Shown here in pieces: positions 41,661 through 54,020 of a stretch of 64,000 bases of DNA. Location of the stretch: positions 1,907,501 through 1,971,500 of the forward strand of contig JABAKD010000019.1 in the NCBI GenBank assembly GCA_012845835.1, written 5' to 3'. The first letter of the stretch is position 1. Every line of letters starts with the position of its first letter. The position numbers and the translations under genes are program-made. Source of the stretch: Undaria pinnatifida. Lineage: Eukaryota > Sar > Phaeophyceae > Laminariales > Alariaceae. The notes under the pieces are model-generated. The model had not been told where the DNA came from, did not search any database, and saw only the letters and a list, made by a program, of their open reading frames with translations.

Positions 41661-42277
41661 CGCATATATATAAAACGGTTTTAGGTGTGGTTTGGGGTGG
41701 GGTGGGGTGGGGTGAGCTCCTGTGTATATCGAAGCGGCGCGCGTAGTGTGCTAAGTGGGGCCACATAGCTGTACTGAAGAAGGATAAGTAGCGCAGACGT
41801 GGGAAAGACGAGACACTCGCCAGAGGGGTAGGGTAGATAGGTTGTGTTCGGGGATCGGGACCGATCGTTGTCTCTATCGTCTTCTCTACTGGGCTCGCCT
41901 TGGCCCCCCCCCCGCCCCCCGTCTGTTGTCTCCCTTCCTTATAAATCCAGCTACAGAAGATGGTGTTTTTCGTTTTGTACTTGCCGTGTAGGGATTGGTT
42001 GCTTGCACGGCCAAGAGCGGGTAGGGTAAACAGTAAAATAAATGCACGCGGGCACACACGTACGCCAGGGGCGGGGCGGGGGGGCAGGTGCGAATAGCTC
42101 CGGGTGTGCATGCTTTGCGTTGCCCTTTACATGCTGTTCTACGTAGAATGTGGGCGGAATAAATGAAATAGTAGCCCCTCATTTTACTGTCCGCCTAGAA
42201 GTTGGTTGGTTGGGTCGTGGTGGTGGTGACGGCTGCAGTGGTGGCGGTTGCGGTTGCGGTAGTTGTGCGGCCGAGTC

Positions 42278-42478
42278 AAGCTTGGCTTTTCATGGGTGAT
42301 GACCTGACCCGCGGATCGGGCCAGGATATTTGAGAAAAATCTCATGGGTCGAGCCCGGTCGGGTCAGCAAGTGTTCGAACTATCACGGGTCGAGATCAGG
42401 CGGTTTTCGAGTATCACGGCTCGGGTCGGGTTGGGTGGCCCGGCCCGCGAGCAGTGGCCGGACCCGCGAAAAAACAGC
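42278..42478. mobile_element. 'GACCCG' MITE-like element, copy 5
   Basis: CTTGGCTTTTCATGGGTGAT at the left and GGACCCGCGAAAAAACAGCC at the right. Inside are ATCTCATGGGTCGAGCC and TATCACGGGTCGAG. Confidence 0.65.
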
Positions 42479-42499
42479 CTTGGTAAAAATTAGCGGCCG

Positions 42500-44340
42500 C
42501 CTCACGTCCGCACGGCATCCCCACCCGCGCTAGGATGGACCAATCGCGCGACAGACGCGGTAGTATTAATGGTATTAATGGTCCTTGCTGTACCGGTAAT
42601 GACCGTGTGTCGTGCCCCCCAGTTTATGGTGACACGCGTCCCATGAGTGATCGACCCGTCGCGGTATTTTTTTCTGTTTGCCTTTTCTTTATTTTTTTGC
42701 CTTCCTTCCTTCCTTCCTGCGTTGCTGATCTCTCTTCTTTCTTTTTCTTGCCGGGTAGATCGTGGTGGTGCTGTTTTGTCTCTTTCTCGCGCGTGGTCCG
42801 CCTTTCTCCCCACTCCCCTCCCTCTACCTCCCTTTCTTTCTCTCCCTCCGGTCGAGCTTTGACGGTGGGAACCTCCGCCTGCTCGTTTGCCTTAGCAATG
42901 AAGATGAGGGAGAGAGGGAAAGAGGGAGGCAGCCCCCGCCCCCACTCTCCCCCGATGGCGGCATTTATAATGGGTTTTGCAATATATACGTAACTTTGGC
43001 AGGGCGGGAAAAACGTTGAGCTTCGGCGACCGTTTCTTTTTTGTCGTGTTTTTTTCCATATTTTTTTTCTAGTAGTTGCTGTTTTTTGTTCATGTTGTTG
43101 TTCTTGATGTTGATTCGTCGGCGCTCCGTCAGTGCCGAGATGACTCCTGATGCCACACACCACCCCCACGCAAGGTCGTTGCCCTTGCGTGTTTGTGGGT
43201 GGCCCTGCAACGTTGAAACACCGCATGAGCTTTCGGGCGGGGCGCGGGGAGGCGGGGGGGGCGGGGGGCGGGCAGGTGGGGGGGGCATGAACCGGTGCCC
43301 AAGTAGGCCATGGCCGCATCTTATGATAACTCGCTGCGACTGTTGCTGCGACTGTTGCTGCAGCTGCTGCTGCTGCTGCGGCTGGTAATGGTCTGCGGCT
43401 GCTGCTGCTGCAGCTTCTGCCTGTGTGTAGTAGTAAATGACAGCCTAACTGGTACTATTAGATAGCGCAATAGTCAAGTTTTCAAATATAGATGTAAGGG
43501 GAAGCTTTCGTTCTACGTTCATGTCATACCATAGTTTATGGTTTGTATGTGCGTTGGCTGAACAAGGGTCCGCGTGTGCTGATGCGGCGACTGTTACTCC
43601 CACTATTGTTGCCGTCTGTGGTCGCCAGCAGGGGACATGTTGGATTCGTCCCCGGGTTTCCTAGGTAGATTGATATTGGCTCGGGTGTCTGAGCGATGCT
43701 CGCCCGTACCTGAGTGTTCGTCCGCGCCATTTGACCCTACGTACGCAGTTGTGAGAGTTCCGTGGCGTTTGGGGAGATGGGAGTTCCAAAAGCAGGAAAG
43801 GAAAAAAGTTTGCCACACTTTGCCTGCCATGCGACACGGCACGGCGGGGCGGGAAAGTTAGCAGGAACAAGAAAGCGGTGCGATGTGTCTTTTTTTTGTT
43901 GCTGTGTTGCGTTTGTTGCATATTGGTAAAGCGAGGATATTTGGTTGTGTCTTCCCCCCAAATAAGGAAACTAAGTGATCCGTTGTATTGATCCTTGCGG
44001 GTAGGTGGCTGGGGTGGGGTGGATATGTATTATGTTGATGGCTGCGTTTGATTTTCATACTAAATGTATTTTCGACGAAGAGTATCATGTATTCTGTGTT
44101 TTCTTTCTTTCCCGCTTCTTCCTGTCGCTCTGTGCTCCCATGCTCTTCGTGTTTTAGGAAAAGCTTTGATTTTGTTTTTGTTTTTTGTCGGCGCACGACG
44201 TGCACGTGGGATGTAGTCGGACAGGCAGACAAGCCATTCATCTCGCCGACGTGATGAGCGAAAATAAATTTATGCTGCTGGGTGGGTTTTCTAGTGTTGG
44301 CAGCTTCAATCAATTTTAGCGCCCCCTGTTTGGTTGAGGT
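42500..44340. other. No gene recognised
   Basis: T/C- and A/G-rich low-complexity DNA; a 231-codon minus frame (42624-43319) is K/E/R/P-rich and not domain-like. GCTGCTGCTG microsatellite at about 43345-43415. A plus frame at 43637-43861 (LDSSPGFLGRLILARVSERC) is mixed in composition but unassigned. Confidence 0.45.
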
Positions 44341-44359
44341 ACATTTTTTTTCACCACAG

Positions 44360-44522
44360 TAGTGGTCCCTCTATAGTGCCGGTTACCCGCTACAGCGCCT
44401 GTGAAATATCGCTTGGTATAGATGGAAACAGCCAGTAGTGGCAGTATGCGGATTAGTGCCGGTTGCGGCTACAGGGCGGGTATTTGCGGCTTGCACACAC
44501 CGGCGCCTTAGAGGGACCACTA
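44360..44522. mobile_element. TA-flanked MITE, copy 2
   Basis: TA-GTGGTCCCTCTATAG and TTAGAGGGACCAC-TA are the ends. The interior shares GTAGTATGCGGATTAGTGCC-like sequence with copy 1 (here GGCAGTATGCGGATTAGTGC). Confidence 0.8.
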
Positions 44523-45007
44523 CCGCAAAGGCGTTAGTTGGAGGGAGGGACGTGTTGTTTTGTGAGGAGAGCCGACGATAGGAATGGGGCTGCTGTTGTT
44601 GTACGGGTAGCAGCGGTGCGCACGATAATAGCTAAGCACAGCGCTGCATGCCTGATGGTAGTGTGGCAGGCAATCGTACGTGTACATACGTACATGCAAT
44701 AATATACCTGGAACATAAAATATGATACCCTGCTGGCAGGGTAGTGGATAGATCATTAGGTGTTTTGACACAAACGTGATTTTGCTGTGATCTGCTATAA
44801 ATTTGATTTCCGTTTTGGTCGCAGGCGATCCGAACCTAAACCCTCAATTCGTTGACTATGTATGTTGTGTCGACGGCTGGTGTTGTACCTTCATGATAAT
44901 ATGAGGCGCACCTGATGCCTCTTGGTTGCTTACATTATTATCACATTTGTTACCTCTAACAAACAGTTACTATTGTAGCTGTTTCGGATTTCACGGGAAA
45001 TAGTTCC

Positions 45008-45153
45008 GGCGCATTATGTGCCAGCCGGAAACATCGGCACTATATCGGCAACCGGCACTGCTATTACGCATACTGCCACTCCTTCGGAATCCCATATTTG
45101 GCAAGGGACTTCGCACGCGCCATAACGGCAATCGGCACTATCGAGGGACCATT
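45008..45153 (-). mobile_element. TA-flanked MITE, copy 3 (reverse, degraded)
   Basis: The right end ATCGAGGGACCA matches the TIR, and the interior (ACGCATACTGCCACTCC, CGGCAACCGGCACTG) is the reverse complement of copies 1 and 2. The left TIR is eroded. Confidence 0.65.
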
Positions 45154-45530
45154 TTACTAATAATACCGTGTCAAACGGCGACTTGGTTGCTCTGTTCCTA
45201 TAACGGTGCTGCGCTCTTTTGAAGTGGCTTTCAATGTTGAGTCTTTGAACAGTAAGCAGATACATCGACCCCACATTAGTTGCTGCAGCATTCAGGGCTA
45301 CGGTCCGCATCACTAACCAATGCATTACTTCGTGACACGCTACTACGATGTTGATTACAGCATTTAGCGTTGTTATTATAAGAATAAGGGCTGTTATAAG
45401 CACAGGCCACCCTTGCAGGTCTCTCTACCATGCAGGTTTCACGTTGGTCACTTACTTGTATTAGTCCCACTGACCACGGTACTAAACGCTGTACGCGCTG
45501 TCCGGAGCAAATGCATCATGTCCTTCCTAT

Positions 45531-45912
45531 ATGCACATGCTTTCAAAGGCATGTGAAACCCTTTATATCGTTTCCATATTCTAGATATCACGCCTTGTTA
45601 GGCTCCCAAGTAAATACCATAACACTAGCCCACCCTGATGGGCCGTGTATGCAGAAATATGAAAGATTCGGGGAGCACCGGTTCCATGGCCTGGAACATG
45701 ACTCGAAGATGCGGCTCTTCAAAAGTTACTCCCTCATCACCTCTACCCTGCGAGGCTACGAAGCCTCACGAAAAACGCTAAAGCAGAAAGCCACAACCCC
45801 ATTTTTCCTATACTCACATGCGTTCAAAGGCATGTGAAACCTTTATATCGTTTCCGTGTCCTGCATCTTACACCTTGTTAGGCTCCCAGGGCAATACCAT
45901 GACACTATGATC
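45531..45912 (+). repeat. ~95-bp direct repeat pair
   Basis: GCTTTCAAAGGCATGTGAAA, TTTATATCGTTTCC and CACGCCTTGTTAGGCTCCCA (45538-45625) recur as GCGTTCAAAGGCATGTGAAA … CACCTTGTTAGGCTCCC at 45823-45912. The ~190 bp between them carries part of a 135-codon frame (45430-45837) with no recognised domain. Confidence 0.8.
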
Positions 45913-46244
45913 CGCAACATTATTCGTGATACTCTGATATTAGGTCTAAGCATTCAATTCATTCAAAGAATGCGCAACGGTCTGAACCCAACATCAAATA
46001 TATTCGTTCGGCATTCGTGATATCGCTGAAATTAGTTCGTTTCATATAGACTGTACGAGTATAGACTATATATATTTGTATATATATCCTCCAGCGGATG
46101 GGGAAGAAGTGGGGTATTCGACGTACATCGCAAGGAGAGCCGATCGACGACACACCTGCCTACGACAAAAAAACAAAAGTCCTAACGGCGGCTGGAATAC
46201 TACAACGTAGGTTCCGATTTGTATTGAGCAAATACATGCATTGG

Positions 46245-46575
46245 CGCCCCCGATGGAGTAGTAGATGATTTTCGTCTTTACTCAAGTCAAAGGTCGTGGG
46301 TTCAAGTATCATCGAATGCATTCGTAGTGCTTGTTGGGACTATGTCTTGCGGAATATTGACGAGCGGAAAGCGCCAGAGCGTGGGTTGGCAAATTTAGAT
46401 CGAAAACGACGGGCATAAAAGCTGAAAAGTGGGAATGCCGGACCCTATGCGCGATAAAAATGAAGACAGTACCGGGGGGAGAACGGAAAACACCTGTGAC
46501 CACCGCTTGTTGTCCAGAAGGTCGCTGAGAGTACATCCTCATACGGGTTGAGCTGGAGAGTAAAAGTGATGTTAA
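46245..46575 (+). mobile_element. tRNA-derived SINE, copy 4
   Basis: The head CCCCGATGGAGTAGTAGATG (A-box like) and GGGTTCAAGTATC (B box) are followed by the shared body and a GAGAGTAAAAGTGATG end with an A run (about 46566-46576). Confidence 0.78.
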
Positions 46576-46984
46576 AAAAAAAAATGCCTAGCAAAGCAAC
46601 CAGAGCAGTTACCTCTGGCCACGTATACATGACGCGTCAACAGCGAACACACAACTAAAGGTGACGAAGTAAACCAATGAGTACGGCGAGCATTGCAAAG
46701 CCACTAAATCATTAAAAAACAGGATACCACTACAAATAACTGGAGCATGTCCATCGCTCACGCAGGAATAGCGACTTCCTTTCGTGAGGAAAAGGCGCAG
46801 AAAACACCAAAGAAACAGCGCAGACGTGCGTACGCTAATCGATGCAACAAGTGCAAGGGGTTGGCTGTCCTCACGGAGACTGTCTGTAGTCTCGATGCCA
46901 CGAGTGCAGGCGGGGAGAAGAGTAGAGAAAGGTATATACTTATCAAGTTAGAGTCCCAGGAAGAAGAAAATTCAAGCGCATGAA

Positions 46985-48440
46985 GCTAAATTAACGCACC
47001 GACGTAGGGGCGTGGCCCTTTGTCATTTACGTGACCCCGTGTCACAGTCACATACCGAATATTATATCCGTTCGGGAAACAATGAGTCCCACCGCATCTC
47101 CGCAGATGTGTTACGGTTACACAACCCACACACCACATACCACATCAAGTTTTGATACAAATACTAAACACCCCCCCTGCTTGTAACACATCCATGATAA
47201 CGTTCATTCAAACCGGATACCAACACATCCAAAACATGCTTATTGCACCAAAACCAAAAGCAAATTTCTGAACTATACTGACTTGAAGTCGAAAACGGGG
47301 TACTCAGTACTCAGCGTCGCAACTAGTGAAGCATGACCACAGCAATCAAACGGGAAACGCTGAGTAAAATAGGGTCGAGCATATCTGCACGGCAGTATTA
47401 ATCCGAACGCTAAAGTTTCGATCATCTACACTTCAACTCTGAACAAATCCCAAAACTATCATTATTTTGCCTCCAATAAATATACTCCAAGTCTTCAATA
47501 CTGAAATCAAGAAAAAATATAAAAAATTCAACATCAAATACTCCCCAAAACAACTACTTTTCCTTCGTTAGATAGCAAAAACCTAAAATACGTACGAGTA
47601 CCTGGTAGTTATATTATTACCCGCCGAACCCCTTGACTCTTGCTTCATCAGTGCACCCTTAAGACTGTTCGTCATTGCGCCCTTAAAACAGTTTACCGAC
47701 TACTATTTCGTCTAGTTTTTCCAACTCCAGACCCCCCTCGACACTTTGTCAGTGAGCACTCAGTTGCCGTTGCTAGCGGAATTTCGCCAAAATAACCAAA
47801 CGTACATCAGCTGGTGGAATATGAAAATGTGTCGCATGTTATAACAACATCAACGCTCAAATTGAAGCAAAAACAAACCAATTACTATCGATTTATGATA
47901 CGATAATAGGACAATATTACTACTTCGAAGTACTAATTGTTGACCAAAAACAATCACAGCTATTTACTGCAAATGCACAAGGAACGAAAGTCGGACATGG
48001 TCATCACTATTTGAATAGCACACCATCTCATCTGAACATACCTGTTCAGACAGCAGTAATGCGTGCACAGGGGCAAAAACGACTCGAGTCCACAAATTCA
48101 CGAATATATCATGCATCGCGACACCAAACATAACGAAATCAACCTTTACTCAGCTGCGCAATTTCGTACCATCAAGCACCTAAAACGTCGAAAAACACTA
48201 CCAACGTACTGTCGGGCACCACTATAACCTCCACCACGGCCGAGACCAATCTCCGTTCTCTACATGTCTTCTCTCCGTCGTGGCCGTGGCTAGGTCCTCT
48301 CTTATCCATCTTGCGCCTGAGTAGTCGTAAGTTGTGCTCCAAATGGAGGCTCGGTGGGAAGGCATACGAGCAGCAACAAGGGAAAACGTGTTACGGGAAA
48401 TAAATGTACCCGATAGACGTGATCTGAATCTCATTGACAT
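46985..48440. other. Relatively AT-rich stretch without ORFs
   Basis: No frame above about 70 codons, no clear repeat and fewer poly-C/G runs than the surroundings. I see nothing to annotate. Confidence 0.5.
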
Positions 48441-48584
48441 TTCACCTCTCTAATAGTATACCGAGGGCATGGTATGCACACTACTGGTACCCTAGAATGT
48501 CTTACGTGCGCATTATAAGTGTACATATATCCGACGTCAGACACGACCTTTGGTCATTTCATATATATATATATATATACAAGG

Positions 48585-48800
48585 GCTCTGCTCCGCGGGC
48601 GGCAGACGCCGCCCGCTACGCTCGCGCCAGGAATACAACACAACAAATAAATGTGAAAGAGACAGGAATAGAAGGTGCATGGTTTCATGAAGCCCGCGAC
48701 TTGATAATGCCAAGAGCTCTATGGGCAGAGCTGTTTACTCTGTGCTGTGTTGCGAGCTTGCTGGCGATGTCACGTTCAGATTGGCAGTGCGGGCGAATAC
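48585..48800 (+). repeat. ~250-bp dispersed repeat, copy 2
   Basis: CTCTGCTCCGCGGGCGGCAG / CGCCGCCCGCTACGCTCGCG hairpin, then GATAATGCCAAGAGCTCTAT and CTGGCGATGTCACGTTCAG, as at 16545. Confidence 0.75.
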
Positions 48801-49051
48801 AACAAAAAAAGACATTTATTATTCAGAATGGGTGTATGATAGCGCATCATCACCACCAGCTGCTTGTGGTAGAGCACCAAATACGAACGCAAGATGGCAT
48901 TGTGGTTGTACACCACTACTTGCAGTATATGGAAAACGAACCCGACTACCCAGTGTACATTGGACAAGCACGTGACTCTACAACTTGCCATGAAGATTGT
49001 ACTTGGGGCGCCTAAAAATAACCAGCTGCTAGCTTACTGGCGTATATATTT

Positions 49052-49528
49052 GTGGGCGTGGGACGTATAAATAGAATTCGTCGAACAAAATATACACCTG
49101 GGACGCGGGGCGCAGTTAGTTGGTTGGTTCTTATGAAACAGGAAACAGAAAAAAAGACTCCCACGTACAGAACGGCCCACCCACCCACAACGGACGACGC
49201 AGTGCACCCTCCACCCACCCACCGACCAAACTTTTACTACATACAGGAGAATAGCAGTGCAGCAGTACCACCGCCACCGGCAGAGCCTCCACCACCTCCC
49301 CCTCCTTGGCTTTGGTTGGTGGGCTTCGGCTTTCCCACGTACAGAACGGCCCACCCACCCACCACGGACGACGCAGTGCACCCTCCACCCACCCACCGAC
49401 CAAACTTTTACTACATACAGGAGAACAGCAGTGCAGCAGTACCACCGCCACCGGCAGAGCCTCCACCACCTCCCCCTCCTTGGCTTTGGTTGGTGGGCTT
49501 CGGCTTTTTAGCAGGAGAGCTACGATAG
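49052..49528 (+). CDS. Proline-rich ORF made of a 58-residue tandem repeat (doubtful gene)
   Basis: The 158-codon frame opens MGVGRINRIRRTKYTPGTRG and then contains two almost identical 58-aa units (PTYRTAHPPTTDDAVHPPP … VPPPPAEPPPPPPPWLWLVG). The 174-bp unit keeps frame. Pieces of the same unit (GGTTGGTCGGTGGGTGGTGG in reverse) occur at 52500-52560, 52720-52760 and 55020-55090. This argues for a repeat element rather than a host protein. Confidence 0.3.
   Translation: MGVGRINRIRRTKYTPGTRGAVSWLVLMKQETEKKTPTYRTAHPPTTDDAVHPPPTHRPNFYYIQENSSAAVPPPPAEPPPPPPPWLWLVGFGFPTYRTAHPPTTDDAVHPPPTHRPNFYYIQENSSAAVPPPPAEPPPPPPPWLWLVGFGFLAGELR
49159..49507 (+). repeat. 174-bp tandem duplication
   Basis: CCACGTACAGAACGGCCCAC begins at 49161 and 49335. 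The two units differ at only a couple of bases, so the duplication is recent. Confidence 0.93.
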
Positions 49529-50147
49529 ATGCTTGAAGACGACATGCTTCTCGCTCTCCGAGTTGTAAAGTGGTGGGGAAGCGCCACGGCGACAGGTGGC
49601 CAGCGTAGGGAGCTGAAAGTAGGTGCCTACTTGTATGTCGTAGAACACTAAAAAGCCGGCAGTCAACTTCAACATCTCACGACTTTGCGCCGTAGATGCG
49701 TCGTAGAGTCGTAGATCATACGTTGGTAAAAACGAAAATAAACACCCTAAAGTCGTAGATCATACGTTGCATACAGTTACGGAATGAAGAAAATAAAGAG
49801 AAAAACGGGAAAAAAGGAAACGAAGAAAGCGAAGAAAGTAAGGAACGCGAAGAATGCCGGGAAGGTTCTCCGAGAGGGGGGTTTAGGCAGGCGTGTTCCA
49901 AGTGGGAGCGCTGAGAGCGAAGCAGGTCCCATTAACCAAGTGAATAAGGTTTAAAGATTTTTCGAGGACAAATGTAATTATATCTATATATATATCACCA
50001 CCCTGCTCAGAACCATGTACTGATGCTCGTCATGCACCGCTGGTCAAGCTACACAATCGTATAGCTTACGAAAGGGGGGGGGTCAAATCCACTATTCCTA
50101 CCTCCGCGCCCGATGCTAATGGCAGGCAAAAATGCATATGGTTGAAT

Positions 50148-50969
50148 GGCCAAAATAGGCCATCTTCTACACCAAAACTAGCCCAAACCCATTTCAGGTT
50201 CTCCGTTATTGTACAGTCGGATCTGTCAGTCGAAAAAGGCCCTTTTCCTACGGGATTTTCGTCGACTGGGTTCTTCTGGGCCTCCTCCTTTTCGTCAGGC
50301 AAGTTGATTTCATAGATTTTGTGCTCTTGCTGGAGGCGGTTGGAGTGAGGAAAGTACTGCTGTATGGCAGTCGAAAGTACGTTGGACGTTCTGTGCTTCG
50401 CGCGTTCTCCGTGAGCAACGCATGCTTCGCGCAGCAACGAACCCTCGTCCACGCAGGTCGGTGGTGTTGGGTTTAGCCGAAAGCCGCCAAAGTTACGTTC
50501 GTGGCGTTGCCCTCAGCCGAAAGCCGCCACAACTACAGTAGGCGTAGCCGTTGTTGGCAAAATGCAATCGATACCGCGCGCTGCTGCCGTTGTATAATAC
50601 ACGCTGCTAGCGGGCGGAGCTAGGAATACGCCACGCCGACTTGCGGCGAGAAGCAGCAGCAGTGATAGCAGTCAAGCCAGCGTCGGCGCTTTTTTATGAT
50701 ACTTCTGTTAACGTGAGAACGACAACTGCTGTGTGGTACCTCGTATGGGTGGGTGGGCGTGTGGGTATCTGTTTTGGGGTGGGATGAGCGATGCGGTGGA
50801 TTAAAAAACACGTTTTCGACTGAATTTTCGACTGGCAGACCCAGTCGAAAAAGACAACTTATACTTTTTCGACTGGATCTGCCAGTCGAATCGCTCAATC
50901 AAACAAAAATGAGTCGACAAAGCTCTTTGTCGACGGTGTAATAAGAAGCCCGATTTGGGCTTTAGGCCA
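50148..50969. mobile_element. TIR element, copy B
   Basis: AATAGGCCATCTTCTACACC begins it and AGCCCGATTTGGGCTTTAGG ends it, in the same orientation as copy A. Shared interior blocks include GCTTCGCGCGTTCT, CAGTCGAAAAAGGCCCTTTT and CTTGCGGCGAGAAGCA. It is about 820 bp and diverged, with no intact ORF. Confidence 0.7.
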
Positions 50970-51038
50970 TCCCTTATAATACCGTTTCTGAATCCAAAAA
51001 TGTACGTTTTCGGGTCGCGAAACCGTTTTGCCTACCTT

Positions 51039-51455
51039 TTAGACCTGAAACTGGTGATTGTTCAGGCTTCCAAATGCCTTCTGAGCACTCCAAATTGCCA
51101 TCGGACACTTCGGATTCTTGCACGAATACTTGCCCGTAACTGGCATCAACACCCCGTTTACGTCGTGCGCTACTCGCACCTGCCAATAGGACAGCGCGAA
51201 AATCACATAGGGCGATACACAAATTAGCAACCTTCTAAAATACATGCAAGAACTCAAACATGCCATCGGTGTGACAACACGGATATGTGACAAGCGACCA
51301 AAAATCACGAGGGGACACCTCAAACGACGCACTGACTCCTTCTTGCCAGAACAGGGAAGGCAACCCGTGACCCAATGTTCCGGGAGTTTTACAAATTCGT
51401 GCGGCCGGCAACATGGACATATCATCTTCACGCCGACTTCGTTGCTGGTATGCAT
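51039..51455 (-). CDS. Hypothetical Cys-rich ORF, 138 aa
   Basis: The minus-strand frame contains ICPCCRPHEFVKLPEHWVTG followed by CLPCSGKK, then a hydrophobic middle and GKYSCKNPKCPMAIW. Paired cysteines (C-x-C-C, C-x2-C, C-x4-C) suggest zinc-binding sites, and composition is protein-like. It lies just past TIR element copy B. It may be a decayed transposon protein; I do not recognise a family. Confidence 0.35.
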   Translation of the reverse strand: MHTSNEVGVKMICPCCRPHEFVKLPEHWVTGCLPCSGKKESVRRLRCPLVIFGRLSHIRVVTPMACLSSCMYFRRLLICVSPYVIFALSYWQVRVAHDVNGVLMPVTGKYSCKNPKCPMAIWSAQKAFGSLNNHQFQV

Positions 51456-52761
51456 TTGCGTGATGTATGACAGACCAGCGCTTATTCTGTCAGACGCGCA
51501 GAGCTGACGCGCGGAATTTAACCTTCTATTTCATTGTACGCAAAGCCGAAGAGATTTTCCGCCACAACAAACATTACCGGGTATTGCTTTTTTTTTTTTT
51601 ATCCTCCTTTGCTTGATACGAAAACTACGACCTCGTCTCTAGCATTTGTACAAGTCCTACAGCAAACACGTCCGTGAACGACACTTTTGCGCCATGACGA
51701 ACAGCTGCCAAGGAACTCCCCATTCAAAAACTACAGCAGTACGTGTATAAATCAAAAAGAGGCATTCACAGCCGAAACTTGACTGTCAACCGAAATATTT
51801 TTACGACAGCAATGGTAGCGCGTCCGGGTCGGCTATGTATGCAACAAAATGGAATCGAAATAAGCTCCAAGTACACCAGTACCGCAGCAGCGACAGCAGT
51901 ACTCAGAACTACTCATAAATAGAAATCAAGCGGATATCGCCCAAGGAACATTGCATAAAGGCACCTGAATTTATACTATGTCAATACGTACCAGTAGTCA
52001 ACAGCAGTAAAGGGACACTCACGTAGCATTGCAAACTCAGCGCAAGTGTAAACTATACCTGGTACCTCATATCATACCATACGTACCACAGCAGCAGTAC
52101 AGTAAAGCTCATCCTTATTACATGTCAGGTACCTGGCACTACCGCCGTAGCGTCGTGGTAGTAGTCATCGACGTCTCATTATGGATCTTTAAAAATATTC
52201 GGTTTCAGTATTCGTTTCGCGTGACCCGCTCTACCTTTCGCCACCCGGCCCCCAGCGACCGCACGCCCGTGCCACGCCCACTTCACACATCACCCCTCCG
52301 CGTCTCCGGTGACACAAAGGCCTACGATTCCCAACTCGGCGAGCGGAGAGCGTGAAAAGTCCCTGCCGGGGACGGCTCTATCACTCCCCGGGAAGGCGGA
52401 TAATCCTAACAAGTGTAAACCCCAACCCAGCTGTCGCGCGTACTGCCGCACTGCTGTGCTGCCGTTGTGGATTGGTCGTGCGTACTGCCCCACTGGTGTT
52501 ACACTGCAGTGGTGGGTTGGTCGGTGGATGGGTGGTGGGTGGTGGGTGCTTGGTGGGTGACGGCTCGCTCCCGATCCCCGAGATCGCGGAGGGTCGTAAA
52601 AAAACGAACCTCTCCGCGTTTCCTACCCGGCTGCGGGTCCTCAAGACTCCAGGACCAACCAATCTCCTCGCGTAGCCGTATACTACCGTACGTATTGCTG
52701 CACTGCTGTGCTCCTCTAGTGGGTTGGTCGTTGGGTGGTGGGTGGGTGGTGGGCAGCCGCC

Positions 52762-52939
52762 GTAAATACGCCATTCGAGGCAAAGTTTTAGAACGTACCG
52801 TGAAAAAAAACGCGTGTGAATTGCCATGGAAACCCATACAAATTTTGAAAAAACACTCTGGAAAGCACGAAAGCACACACGCACACACGAGCTCAGCAAC
52901 AACAGTAGCAGCTGTCACAACGCGCAGACACGGCAGGAG

Positions 52940-52955
<16 letters not shown>
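52762..52955. repeat. Left arm of a ~190-bp inverted repeat
   Basis: GCAGCCGCCGTAAATACGCC, CAAAGTTTTAGAACGTACCG, TTGCCATGGAAACCCATACA and AACAGTAGCAGCTGTCACAA are reverse complements of 54515-54712. The loop is about 1.56 kb. Confidence 0.85.
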
Positions 52956-52975
<20 letters not shown>

Positions 52976-53065
52976 GGCAGCCGCAGCAGCAGTACCAGCA
53001 GCGGCAGCAAGATAGCAGCAGCAGCAAGATATCAGTTAGTTGTAGCAGCAGCAACGACAGCAAGA
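52930..53065 (+). repeat. AGC/CAG microsatellite
   Basis: AACAGCAGCAGCAACAACAG and similar triplets, adjoining the left inverted-repeat arm. Confidence 0.95.
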
Positions 53066-53124
53066 TAGCAGTTGTAGTTATATTGCATGCAGCAGCAGGA
53101 GGAGCAGATACCCAACAAGAAACA

Positions 53125-53215
53125 AGACTCTGGCTGGGGTTTGTTACTGGAAAGAAGGGTGCGTTCTCTACGGAGTTCAGCGTAGCGGCTCCCGAATTTC
53201 TTGTCCGTTTAAACA
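53125..53215 (+). repeat. Dispersed 'GGGTGCGTTCT' repeat, copy 2
   Basis: AAGAAGGGTGCGTTCTCTAC and GCGGCTCCCGAATTTCTTG match 60270-60340 and, reversed, 53925-54020, and weakly 28548-28620. Confidence 0.6.
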
Positions 53216-53924
53216 TGCCCTGGTTTCTTATTACCGTGTTTCTTATTACTGCTGTCAGTGGGTGCTGTACTGACTGGCACTACAGATATAGTCTAGTACA
53301 CCTAAGAGGATCAGAAATACTGACTCAGGTTGGGTTGGGTCTCTCATTAGACTATACATGCATATATATAATATGACAAAGTGTGCGTTTGCACTAATAA
53401 TAACAACAGTCTCGAATAAGAAACCGAGAAATGGCTTAAGGCTAGATGTCACATTCGAGAAAATGCTGAGCGTCCTAGACAAACTTCAGCTACAAGGTAA
53501 AACAGCTCCAAAAAAAAAATGGCTTCCCTGATTTTTAGGCTTATTTGTTTGTGCGGCTTATTCTGACGGAAGGGCATGACGGCTCCGATACTAGCTTAGT
53601 CTACCTTATTACCCTTTCTTGTTACGCGTTCTTGCGGTATACCAGCTATGCAAGGACTTGCTTTGCGGGTGAATACCGATCGATCATTTAGACTAGATCC
53701 ACAGCATCGACCACACCAAGCACTACTGCTGGGGCTGCTTTAGTTGTATTTATTTAGTGTGACAACCTGTCTGGACTGCTGCCAAAACTACTGTTTATGT
53801 AATGCACCAATTTGGTGTACGACACACGCGTAGCATGAAGTACCTGCAATACAGTACAGAGGACGCCTAGCAATACAGTCTAACAGTAAAAAACTGAGCA
53901 AAAAGAAAGCCAGGCTGGCATCCA

Positions 53925-54020
53925 TGCAGGAAAATAAGAAAATCGGGATCGGCTATACTAAATTTAATGTAGAAAGCACCCTTTTCAGAATAAGAAATCA
54001 AGTCCGAGCCAGCAATCCTG
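53925..54020 (-). repeat. Dispersed 'GGGTGCGTTCT' repeat, copy 3
   Basis: On the minus strand: GGACTTGATTTCTTATTCTG, AAAAGGGTGCTTTCTACATT and GATCCCGATTTTCTTATTTT. Confidence 0.6.

Noticed and set aside
42624-43319. 231-codon minus-strand ORF
   Set aside because: Almost entirely K/E/R/P-rich low-complexity sequence opposite T/C-rich DNA.
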